A stretch of 6,312 nucleotides of DNA from Microcaldota archaeon (GCA_021823425.1 JAKANX010000063.1:1-6312), one strand, 5' to 3'; shown: positions 1 to 4,842, counted from the stretch's first letter. Numbers and translations: made by a program. The notes: generated from the letters alone by a model not told the origin.

Positions 1-1197
1 CCCCGCATAAGCGGAAACGGAAAACCCGGAAACGGCCAGGCGAGCGAACGCGAGATGGCGCAGGCGCTCGGGGAAGGGGTAGTGCTCGCGTCCTATCGGA
101 CGGACAAGTACAAGAGCGAGAAGGAGAAGAACGGCCGCAAGCTCAGCGTGTTCATGTGCGGCAACAACCGCGCCGAAATAGTTGAAGGCGTCGGCATAGG
201 CAGGATAATGGCGGAATCCCAGAACTACGTGCGCGAGCTTGATGAAAACCCTTCCAACATGATAAATCCGAAGGCGTTTTCAGCCGAGGCCAAGAGGCTC
301 GCAAAGGATTACGGGATGAAAATTGAAATACTGGAAAGGAAGGACTTGGAGAAGAAGGGCATGAACGGCATACTCGCGGTCGGAAAGGGCAGCGCGAGCG
401 AGCCCATGCTCGTATCCGTGGAATACGACGGAACCGGGAACGGGAAACGCGAAACCGGGGCTGGCCCGCTCTACGCGGTAGTCGGAAAAGGCATCACATT
501 TGATTCGGGGGGGATATCGCTCAAGCCCGCGAAGGGGATGGGCGAGATGAAATACGACAAGAGCGGCGCGTGCATAACCCTTGGGGTTCTCAGGGCGGCT
601 GCGGAGCTCAAGCTTCCCGTAAGAATACTGGGCGTGATGCCCCTTGCCGAGAACGTTCCCTCGGGAACTTCCAGCAAGCCCGGCGACATAATCACGATGT
701 ATTCCGGAAAGACCGTTGAAATACTGAACACGGACGCAGAGGGCCGCCTCATTCTGGGCGACGCGCTCGCGTACGCCGCCGAGCGCAAGCCTGCCGCGAT
801 GATTGACGTCGCGACGCTGACCGGCGCGATAATCGTCTGCCTCGGCAGGCACGCGATAGGGCTTTTCTCCAACGACGAAAACCTTTCGGAGGCCGTGCAG
901 GTCGCGGGCAACAAGACCTACGAGCGCGTGTGGGAATTCCCGATGTGGAAGGAGTATTCGGAAATGATAAAGGGCGACTTCGCGGACATAAAGAACATAG
1001 GAAGCGAGGGCGGCGAGGCGGGAAGCATCACAGCAGCCGCGTTCCTCAAGGAGTTCGTCGGGGAGACTAAATGGGCGCACCTTGACATCGCGGGCGTGGA
1101 CAACGTCGCGGGCAAGCACCCGCTCATTGAAAAGGGCGCAACCGGCACCGGGACGAGGCTCATACTCCAGAGCATAATAGAGCTGGGCAGGAAGTGA
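1..1197 (+). CDS. pepA: Leucyl aminopeptidase, peptidase family M17, 5' end missing
   Basis: The reading frame is open from base 1, so the gene begins upstream; the ATG at 55 is internal. 398 residues are visible. The product should be a cytosolic two-metal aminopeptidase that removes N-terminal residues, often Leu, from peptides in protein turnover. Counting from the ATG at 55, the family's metal ligands and catalytic residues are all present: Lys145 and Asp150 in GKGITFDSGG, Lys157, Asp168, and Asp227, Glu229 and Arg231 in the NTDAEGRL signature. These sit at a constant offset of 125 from E. coli PepA numbering (Lys270, Asp275, Lys282, Asp293, Asp352, Glu354, Arg356). The catalytic domain is therefore intact and roughly 107 N-terminal residues lie outside the window. 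Two Gly/Asn/Lys-rich stretches look inserted, at codons 5-12 and near residues 126-137. M17 enzymes are best known from bacteria and eukaryotes, so this may have been acquired. The family assignment is very secure. Confidence 0.96.
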   Translation, partial: PRISGNGKPGNGQASEREMAQALGEGVVLASYRTDKYKSEKEKNGRKLSVFMCGNNRAEIVEGVGIGRIMAESQNYVRELDENPSNMINPKAFSAEAKRLAKDYGMKIEILERKDLEKKGMNGILAVGKGSASEPMLVSVEYDGTGNGKRETGAGPLYAVVGKGITFDSGGISLKPAKGMGEMKYDKSGACITLGVLRAAAELKLPVRILGVMPLAENVPSGTSSKPGDIITMYSGKTVEILNTDAEGRLILGDALAYAAERKPAAMIDVATLTGAIIVCLGRHAIGLFSNDENLSEAVQVAGNKTYERVWEFPMWKEYSEMIKGDFADIKNIGSEGGEAGSITAAAFLKEFVGETKWAHLDIAGVDNVAGKHPLIEKGATGTGTRLILQSIIELGRK

Positions 1198-1210
1198 GAA
1201 GCGGCGCTTC
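1198..1210 (+). other. Small inverted repeat just after the peptidase stop
   Basis: GAAGC, a 3-base loop, and GCTTC directly follow the peptidase stop codon. The stem is only 5 bp and no T-run follows on the plus strand, so a terminator or 3'-end protecting role is possible but weak. An alternative stem (GCTT/AAGC, 1206-1217) competes with it. Confidence 0.25.
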
Positions 1211-1222
1211 CGCAAGCATCTG

Positions 1223-1253
1223 AAAATACAGAAAAAGGGATTAAGAAAAAAAA
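1223..1253 (-). terminator. T-rich terminator of sepF
   Basis: Read on the minus strand, the sepF stop codon is followed after one base by T8 (1253-1246), then CTTAATCCC, then T5 (1236-1232), then T4 (1226-1223). Archaeal RNA polymerase commonly terminates at T-rich tracts in the non-template strand without a hairpin, so this fits a sepF terminator. The same order of elements follows the DUF1805 gene at 4071-4106. Confidence 0.65.
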
Positions 1254-1254
1254 G

Positions 1255-1629
1255 TCAGACCGAGGTTCCCTTGGGAGCCTTGGGCTTGGACTTCACAATC
1301 TTGACCTTCGCGGGGGTGAGCAGTATCATCTCCTGCGTGAGGAGCGCGATGTCGCCGTCCATCTTCCCGGAGTACGACTTGAGCTTCCCGATTATGGTCT
1401 TGAGCCTGTTCGGCTGCTTTGCGAGCGGCAATACGTTCAGGATGATTATGTTCTTCTCCGAGAGCTCCTTGATCGCGAGGTCCGCGTCGCCTTCGTTCCT
1501 CAGGTCTATCCTCTTCACGTAGAAGTCCGCGGGCGGGTTCACTACGTCGCCTTCCATCTCAAGCATGTCGCCGATGTTCGCTGTTTCCGGGGCTTCTCCC
1601 TTTCCCAAAATCTTGTCCATTATTCCCAT
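1255..1629 (-). CDS. sepF: SepF-like cell division protein
   Basis: The product is 124 residues, the normal size for archaeal SepF, which anchors the FtsZ ring to the membrane and binds FtsZ. A short N-terminal stretch beginning MGIMDKILG could form the membrane-binding amphipathic helix. A variable linker rich in acidic residues follows (about 11-34), then the compact DUF552/SepF core (about 36-112): YVKRIDLRNEGDADLAIKEL, the hydrophobic strand NIIILNVLPL, a helix near 74-86, and GDIALLTQEMILLTPAKVKI. The C-terminus is short and lysine-rich. The start at 1629 is supported by a good Shine-Dalgarno match (AGGTGAT, 1633-1639) three bases before the ATG; the in-frame ATG at 1620 would sit too far away. 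The gene is convergent with the peptidase and divergent from cdc6. No ftsZ is in view. Assignment rests on the pattern of the core, since SepF is short and variable. Confidence 0.85.
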   Translation of the reverse strand: MGIMDKILGKGEAPETANIGDMLEMEGDVVNPPADFYVKRIDLRNEGDADLAIKELSEKNIIILNVLPLAKQPNRLKTIIGKLKSYSGKMDGDIALLTQEMILLTPAKVKIVKSKPKAPKGTSV

Positions 1630-1632
1630 CTA

Positions 1633-1639
1633 ATCACCT
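1633..1639 (-). promoter_or_regulatory. Shine-Dalgarno site of sepF
   Basis: AGGTGAT on the minus strand, complementary to the archaeal 16S rRNA 3' end, lies three bases before the ATG at 1629 and selects that ATG over the one at 1620. The same AGGTGAT occurs three bases before argF. Confidence 0.75.
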
Positions 1640-1663
1640 AATGCCTGTGCGAGTATACGCGAG

Positions 1664-1690
1664 GAATAAATAAGCAAATTAATTAATAAA
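1664..1690 (-). promoter_or_regulatory. AT-rich block with probable sepF promoter
   Basis: These 27 bases are almost pure A/T in otherwise GC-rich DNA. On the minus strand they contain TTATTTATT (about 1666-1674) and TTTATTAATTAATT (about 1677-1690), either of which could be the sepF TATA box; the first would start transcription about 15 bases before the ATG. The block could also be an easily melted element, given the adjacent replication initiator gene. Which TATA is used cannot be told from sequence alone. Confidence 0.5.
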
Positions 1691-1696
1691 CCTATC
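1683..1696 (+). repeat. Upstream copy of the TATA-like/CCTATC direct repeat
   Basis: TTAATAAACCTATC matches TTATAAAACCTATC at 1751-1764 at 12 of 14 positions, with the last 9 bases (AAACCTATC) identical. The copies are 68 bases apart and flank the GC-rich inverted repeat. Each could be a TATA box with an attached operator, giving tandem cdc6 promoters, or each could be a protein-binding site. Confidence 0.5.
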
Positions 1697-1722
1697 TTCG
1701 GCTCTCGTAATTATGCGCAGCG

Positions 1723-1742
1723 GGCCCGGCGCGCCCCGGGCC
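1723..1742. repeat. GC-rich inverted repeat upstream of cdc6
   Basis: GGCCCGG (1723-1729) and CCGGGCC (1736-1742) are perfect 7-base inverted copies around a 6-base GC spacer. The element ends 8 bases before the likely cdc6 TATA box, where an operator or initiator-binding site would act. The surrounding 30 bases are nearly pure G/C, which raises the chance of random dyads. Confidence 0.4.
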
Positions 1743-1750
1743 GCGGAAGG

Positions 1751-1764
1751 TTATAAAACCTATC
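1751..1764 (+). promoter_or_regulatory. Probable cdc6 operon promoter (TATA box) and second copy of the CCTATC repeat
   Basis: TTATAAAA (1751-1758) is a good archaeal TATA box, preceded by purine-rich GGAAGG that could serve as the BRE. Transcription would start near 1780, leaving a leader of about 25 bases before the cdc6 ATG. The attached CCTATC makes it the second copy of the element at 1683-1696. Confidence 0.6.
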
Positions 1765-1791
1765 CGGGCTTATTATCACCCTTTTCTGCAC

Positions 1792-1800
1792 GGATGGGAT
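1792..1800 (+). promoter_or_regulatory. Shine-Dalgarno site of cdc6
   Basis: GGATGGGAT matches the archaeal anti-Shine-Dalgarno complement GGAGGTGAT at 7 of 9 positions and ends four bases before the ATG at 1805, supporting that start. Confidence 0.5.
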
Positions 1801-1804
1801 TACA

Positions 1805-2995
1805 ATGGAAGCGCAGGCTCTTTCGCAAGGAATTTTCAGGGACAGGAACGTTCTTTCCCCCCATTACGTGCCGGAAGAGCTGCCGTTCCGCGACAAGGAG
1901 CTCGGCGAAATCACGCGCACCTTCCTTCCCGCGTCCAAGGGGCAGAAGCCCTGCAACCTCTTCATTTACGGAAAGACCGGCACGGGCAAGACGTGCAGCG
2001 TGCGCCGCGCGATGGAATCCATTTCCGGCACCGCCTCCGTGACTTATATCAATTGCCGCATTTACAACTCGCGCTACCGCATAATGCAGAAAATCCTCAA
2101 GCAGTTCGTGCCCGAGCTGGACAAGAGCGGCTTCGGGCTCCCATTCCTATACGAGAAGATGATAGAAGTGATGAACAAGGGCACCCAGCTCGTGATTGTG
2201 CTCGACGAGGTAGACATGGTGAAGGACCTGGACGAGCTCGTTTACACGCTCACGCGCTCCAACGACGAGACCAAGGCCAAGTCCGGGGGAGTTTCAATAA
2301 TTGGGATATCCAACAAGGTGTCCTTCAAGAACGAGCTCGACCCCCGGAGCAAGAGCTCGCTCTACGAGAGCGAGATGATTTTCGCGCCCTACACCGCGCC
2401 GCAGCTTCAGCAGATTTTGCGCAGGAGGGCGCAGCTCGGCATGTCCGAAGGCGCCGCGGACGAGTCCGCGATAAACCTCGCGGCGGCGATTGCGGCGCAG
2501 GAAACGGGCGACGCGCGCTACGCGCTCAAGCTGTTTGAGAAGGCGGGCGAAATAGCCGAGCGCTCGGGGAAGCGGCGCATAACCGACGCGGAGGTGGAGG
2601 CCGCGCGCAAGAAAGTGGACATAGACCTCGCTGCAGAGACGGTGAACACGCTTCCGGAAAACCACCAGCTCGTGCTTTACGCAATCGCCAAGCTAACTCT
2701 GGGCGGAAGCAAGTATTCCAAGCTGGAACTGGAGAACGAGACCGGTTTCCTGATTTCCGGCGAGGTGTACGAGGAATACGAGCGAGCAGCGCGCCAGATG
2801 GGCCGCCGAGCGCGCAGCTCGCGCTGGTTCAAGGAATACCTCTCGGACCTTGAAACCCTCGGACTCATCACCCTTACGCTCAGCGGCCGCGGGCTGCGCG
2901 GGCACACAACGCTCATAAAGCTGGGCTACGATGCAAAAGGCATGCTCGCGCTCATGGGAAAGAAGCTCGGCCTTGCGGCCGGGGAGGCTGCCTAG
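1805..2995 (+). CDS. cdc6: Orc1/Cdc6-type DNA replication initiator (AAA+ ATPase)
   Basis: At 396 residues this has full family length. Orc1/Cdc6 binds origin sequences as an ATP-bound AAA+ protein, opens the origin and helps load the MCM helicase. Visible elements in order: an N-terminal segment with RDRNVLSPHYVPEELPFRDKE as in archaeal Cdc6; Walker A GKTGTGKT (56-63); Walker B IVLDEVD (131-137); sensor 1 ending in Asn170 of GISN; a probable arginine finger at Arg181 in LDPRSKSSL; sensor 2 GDARYAL (235-241, Arg238); and a C-terminal winged-helix DNA-binding domain (about 280-390) with a basic wing SGRGLRGHTTL. All ATPase residues are present, so it should be active. It leads a plus-strand unit with the HD protein (1 base gap) and the lipoprotein. 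Archaeal cdc6 genes often lie beside an origin, so the upstream AT-rich region is worth testing, although I saw no convincing ORB motif. Identity is very secure; whether it is the only paralogue is unknown. Confidence 0.97.
   Translation: MEAQALSQGIFRDRNVLSPHYVPEELPFRDKELGEITRTFLPASKGQKPCNLFIYGKTGTGKTCSVRRAMESISGTASVTYINCRIYNSRYRIMQKILKQFVPELDKSGFGLPFLYEKMIEVMNKGTQLVIVLDEVDMVKDLDELVYTLTRSNDETKAKSGGVSIIGISNKVSFKNELDPRSKSSLYESEMIFAPYTAPQLQQILRRRAQLGMSEGAADESAINLAAAIAAQETGDARYALKLFEKAGEIAERSGKRRITDAEVEAARKKVDIDLAAETVNTLPENHQLVLYAIAKLTLGGSKYSKLELENETGFLISGEVYEEYERAARQMGRRARSSRWFKEYLSDLETLGLITLTLSGRGLRGHTTLIKLGYDAKGMLALMGKKLGLAAGEAA
2981..2987 (+). promoter_or_regulatory. Shine-Dalgarno site of the HD gene, inside the end of cdc6
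   Basis: GGGGAGG lies within the last codons of cdc6, nine bases before the ATG at 2997. It supports starting the HD protein at 2997 rather than at the upstream in-frame ATG at 2931, which would overlap cdc6 by 65 bases. Confidence 0.6.
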
Positions 2996-2996
2996 C

Positions 2997-3536
2997 ATGC
3001 GAATGAGCGAAGAAGATTTCATTTTCCAGCTCGGCCAGCTTAAGCGCACGCCGCGGAGCGGCTGGCTCTCAATCGGAATAAAGGGGTGCGAGAGCGTCGC
3101 CGAACATTCCTTCCGCACTGCCGCGATAGCGCACATGATTGCAAAAGGCGAAGGGCTTCCGGAGCAGGAGTGCAGGGATGCGATGCTCCTCGGGCTCATG
3201 CACGACGCGCACGAGGCGAGGGTGGGCGACCTCACCAAGCTCGCAAAAAAATACGTAAACGGGGACACGGCCCCCGCGATTGCGGGCAGCCTCGGCCCTT
3301 TTTCGGAAACGGTCAAGCTGCTCGAAACCCGGAACCCGAAACTCAAGACGATAGTGAAGGACGCGGACCTTCTGGAAATGTTCTTCCAGGCAAAGGAATA
3401 CCTTGAGGAGGGGAATCCCATTGCAAGCGAGTGGTTCGCCCCGCAAAAGCTCAGGACGAAAACGGCCAAAAAGATTTACGGGCGCATGAAAAAGCGCGGC
3501 TCGCGCGCATGGCTGCTGGAGGCGGTGGAATGGTGA
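2997..3536 (+). CDS. HD-domain phosphohydrolase, YfbR/HDDC2 (HD_3) type, probable 5'-deoxynucleotidase
   Basis: The 179-residue product resembles YfbR/HDDC2 enzymes, cytosolic metal-dependent phosphatases that hydrolyse deoxynucleoside 5'-monophosphates to nucleosides. Family features are an opening helix with QLGQLKRTPRSGW (11-23), ESVAEHSFR with His37 (32-40), MHDAHEARVGDLT with His69-Asp70, Glu73 and Asp78 (68-80), and KDADLLEMFFQAKEY with Asp122/Asp124 (121-135). Together these supply the H...HD...D metal-binding set, so it should be active. The start at 2997 is chosen because GGGGAGG lies nine bases upstream and because the conserved domain begins right after it; ATG 3003 is also possible. 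It begins one base after the cdc6 stop codon, and its last codons overlap the lipoprotein gene by 7 bases. A role in trimming dNMP pools near replication is inferred only from context; substrate specificity cannot be read from sequence. Confidence 0.87.
   Translation: MRMSEEDFIFQLGQLKRTPRSGWLSIGIKGCESVAEHSFRTAAIAHMIAKGEGLPEQECRDAMLLGLMHDAHEARVGDLTKLAKKYVNGDTAPAIAGSLGPFSETVKLLETRNPKLKTIVKDADLLEMFFQAKEYLEEGNPIASEWFAPQKLRTKTAKKIYGRMKKRGSRAWLLEAVEW
3518..3522 (+). promoter_or_regulatory. Shine-Dalgarno site of the lipoprotein gene
   Basis: GGAGG inside the end of the HD gene, seven bases before the ATG at 3530, favours that start over the upstream in-frame ATG at 3431. The earlier start would also bury the signal peptide behind about 33 residues of basic sequence. 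Confidence 0.6.
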
Positions 3537-4027
3537 GGAAATACCTGCTCGCAGCTTTCGCCCTGATACTGATTCTTTCTCTCCTTCCGGGCTGCATAAA
3601 GACGCGCGACGAGACGGACTGCGCGAACATCGCCGACCCGAGCCAGCCGGTGAGCCTATACGCGGGCGAGGCCGCGATGTGCTACCACGAGGCCGCGATG
3701 GGCCACGCGCTCAGGAGCGAGAGCGACGCCGCGCTCGCGGACTGCCAGCTCGTTGAAACGACCGGCGGCGTGATAGCCCAGAGCGAGGCGAACAACTGCT
3801 ACAATGAAATTGCGGGAATAATGAAGAACCAGACCATTTGCAGCTACATAAAGAACACCGTGATTTCGCAGCCCACCCTGTTCGACGCGGTCACGAGCAA
3901 CTTCACGACCGAGTGCATGAAGGGCGCTGAGCAGAAGCCGCCGTCCGACCTCAAGCTCTGCGCCGGATTCGTGCTGGGCCCGCTGGCGTTCCTCTTCCTG
4001 CTGGTGTGGAGGAAAAGCAGGTTCTAA
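3530..4027 (+). CDS. Cysteine-rich lipoprotein with a C-terminal membrane segment, function unknown
   Basis: I do not recognise a named family. The 165-residue product begins with a lipoprotein signal: MVRKY, a hydrophobic core to about residue 19, then a lipobox-like LPGC with Cys22 as the probable lipid-modified residue. The exported part has seven further cysteines (31, 51, 72, 90, 104, 129, 144). It shows a loose repeat: CYHEAA at 51-56 followed by a Cys at 72, and CYNEIA at 90-95 followed by a Cys at 104. An NQT and an NFT sequon lie at 100-102 and 124-126 and might be glycosylated. Residues 144-160 form a hydrophobic segment followed by RKSRF, a likely second anchor with its tail in the cytoplasm. 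I recall similar Cys-repeat lipoproteins in DPANN archaea, but that is memory and not a search. The start overlaps the HD stop by 7 bases, so it is probably cotranscribed with cdc6. A cell-surface role is inferred. Confidence 0.82.
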   Translation: MVRKYLLAAFALILILSLLPGCIKTRDETDCANIADPSQPVSLYAGEAAMCYHEAAMGHALRSESDAALADCQLVETTGGVIAQSEANNCYNEIAGIMKNQTICSYIKNTVISQPTLFDAVTSNFTTECMKGAEQKPPSDLKLCAGFVLGPLAFLFLLVWRKSRF

Positions 4028-4070
4028 TTCTAAATAGCAGGATGGTAATCCAGTGTTCAAAATAATCCTG

Positions 4071-4106
4071 AAGAAATAAGATAAAAGGATTAAAAGAAAA
4101 AGGAAG
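4071..4106 (-). terminator. T-rich terminator of the eS26-DUF1805 unit
   Basis: Directly after the DUF1805 stop codon, the minus strand reads T5 (4101-4097), C, T4AATCC (4095-4087), T4 (4086-4083) and further T-rich sequence. This fits an archaeal hairpin-free terminator and closely resembles the tract after sepF. On the plus strand the region is A-rich, so it would not be expected to stop transcripts arriving from the lipoprotein gene. Confidence 0.65.
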
Positions 4107-4107
4107 C

Positions 4108-4401
4108 CTAGGACTCCGTGTCCAGTATTTCGAGCGCCTTCTTCACGCTCATTCCCTCCCGGAGCCCCATGTCCTCGGCCCAAGTAGTAGCAGTCCTCAA
4201 TTTCGCGCGCAGCATGTCATCGACATTCTTCACTCCGCAAACGAATCCCGCTACGTCCCCGACCTTCTCGGCGGTTTCCCTGTCTATGTAGCTGCACGCG
4301 ATGTATCCGCGCTTAGCCTTAATCACAATCAGCCTCAAATTTCCCAGTTCGCTTTCAACCGCCGTGTATTTCCTGCCTTCGAGCTCGACAGGCCGAATCA
4401 T
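4108..4401 (-). CDS. DUF1805 (YunC-like) family protein
   Basis: At 97 residues the product has the full length of the DUF1805 family, whose best-known member is Bacillus YunC. The biochemical role of the family is not established to my knowledge. Family hallmarks are the opening VELEGRKYTAVESEL (5-19), KRGYIACSYID (30-40), AGFVCGVKNVDDML (51-64), the helix RTATTWAEDMGL (69-80) and REGMSVKKALEIL (81-93). Cys36 sits where the family often has a Cys-Gly pair, here Cys-Ser. There is no signal peptide or membrane segment, so it should be cytosolic. The start is the ATG at 4401, which overlaps the stop of the upstream ribosomal gene as ATGA. AGGCGGT (4406-4412) lies four bases before it. This arrangement suggests coupled translation with eS26. 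Confidence 0.85.
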   Translation of the reverse strand: MIRPVELEGRKYTAVESELGNLRLIVIKAKRGYIACSYIDRETAEKVGDVAGFVCGVKNVDDMLRAKLRTATTWAEDMGLREGMSVKKALEILDTES

Positions 4402-4643
4402 TCGGACCGCCTTTCCCCCCGCCTTTGCGCGATCTGCTTCTTCTTCTCGAAGATTTTCCTGTGCTTTGCACAGCTTATACAGTAGTATACCGTGTTGCTG
4501 CTCACCGTGAAGATGTTGTCGGCAGTCCTCAAGTCAGTGCTGAAGACGCTCCTCTTCTCGAATTCCACGGCCTTTCCGCGAGGGACCTGCCTGTGGCAGC
4601 TCTCGCAAGTCATCAGTTTTTCCCTTCCCCTAGATCCGCCCAT
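4398..4643 (-). CDS. rps26e: Small zinc-binding protein, probable ribosomal protein eS26
   Basis: The 81-residue product carries the eS26 pattern. A short Gly/Arg-rich N-terminus is followed by MTCESCHRQVPRGKAVEF (11-28) and, after a less conserved middle with LRTADN, by YYCISCAKHRKIFEKKK (53-69). The pairs Cys13/Cys16 and Cys55/Cys58 would hold one zinc. The order C-x2-C, VPR-KAV and YC-SCA-H is characteristic of eS26, which sits at the mRNA exit of the small subunit near the sequence just upstream of the start codon. It is shorter than most eS26 proteins (about 95-115), mainly at the N-terminus and in the middle. The start at 4643 keeps the GGSRGREK segment that matches the basic N-terminus of the family, with a weak GGGTGTT five bases upstream. 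Starting at the internal ATG at 4613 would leave 71 residues. The stop overlaps the DUF1805 start. Confidence 0.8.
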   Translation of the reverse strand: MGGSRGREKLMTCESCHRQVPRGKAVEFEKRSVFSTDLRTADNIFTVSSNTVYYCISCAKHRKIFEKKKQIAQRRGERRSE

Positions 4644-4709
4644 CGTTTAACACCCGTGTCAAAAACTGGCCCTTCAATGCTCGGGCGAAATACTATATGC
4701 GGCGTCCCC

Positions 4710-4718
4710 TTTAAATAA
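4710..4718 (-). promoter_or_regulatory. Probable TATA box of the eS26-DUF1805 unit
   Basis: TTATTTAAA on the minus strand is preceded by purine-rich CGAAG that could be the BRE. It would start transcription near 4688, about 45 bases before the ATG. CATATAGTA at about 4691-4699 is a competing TATA box that would give a shorter leader. Confidence 0.45.
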
Positions 4719-4800
4719 CTTCGCGCGTTTTTCTGTCGTTTTGAACACGAACTGCAACACATTTCCGTCGCAGAGCCTTGCGCAAAAAATGACGCGCGCA

Positions 4801-4810
4801 TTTTTAAATT
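4801..4810 (+). promoter_or_regulatory. Probable TATA box of carA-argF
   Basis: TTTTTAAATT stands out against the GC-rich GACGCGCGCA just before it. Transcription would start near 4830-4835, giving a leader of only about 12-17 bases that still includes the GTGAT ribosome site. No arginine-responsive operator is recognisable. Confidence 0.5.
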
Positions 4811-4837
4811 TTCTTGGGGTATTACAATTCTAATTCT

Positions 4838-4842
4838 GTGAT
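4838..4842 (+). promoter_or_regulatory. Shine-Dalgarno site of carA
   Basis: GTGAT ends four bases before the ATG at 4847, with nearly the spacing seen at sepF and argF. It decides for 4847 over the in-frame TTG at 4814 and over GTG at 4838, which is part of the site itself. Confidence 0.6.

Noticed and set aside
280..1215. Long minus-strand open frame (311 codons) opposite the aminopeptidase, plus shorter ones at 471-914 and 918-1175
   Set aside because: They mirror a gene with a complete set of M17 catalytic residues. Their products are low-complexity and Arg/Pro/Ala/Ser-rich with no recognisable motif, as expected for antisense frames in GC-rich DNA.
1630..1804. Canonical ORB/mini-ORB origin boxes beside cdc6
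   Set aside because: No sequence resembling the GGAAAC-containing ORB core with its G-string is present in this intergenic region on either strand.
1713..2042. Plus-strand open frame through the GC-rich dyad and the start of cdc6
   Set aside because: It crosses the probable cdc6 promoter, is out of frame with cdc6, and has a Pro/Arg/Ser-rich product without family features.
4038..4070. CAGGAT...ATCCTG inverted repeat after the lipoprotein gene as a plus-strand terminator
   Set aside because: Only 6 bp with a 21-base loop and no T-run downstream on the plus strand; the A-rich sequence after it fits the minus-strand terminator instead.
4644..4762. Minus-strand open frame upstream of eS26 whose product begins MCCSSCSKRQK, suggesting a small zinc-binding peptide
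   Set aside because: The ATG near 4762 lies upstream of the probable eS26 TATA box and has no ribosome site. The frame runs on through the eS26 start out of frame, and the CCxxC is a single motif without a partner.
4779..4800. TGCGC...GCGCA inverted repeat just before the carA TATA box, as a possible arginine operator
   Set aside because: Only 5 bp with a 12-base spacer in GC-rich sequence, with no second copy; not distinguishable from chance.
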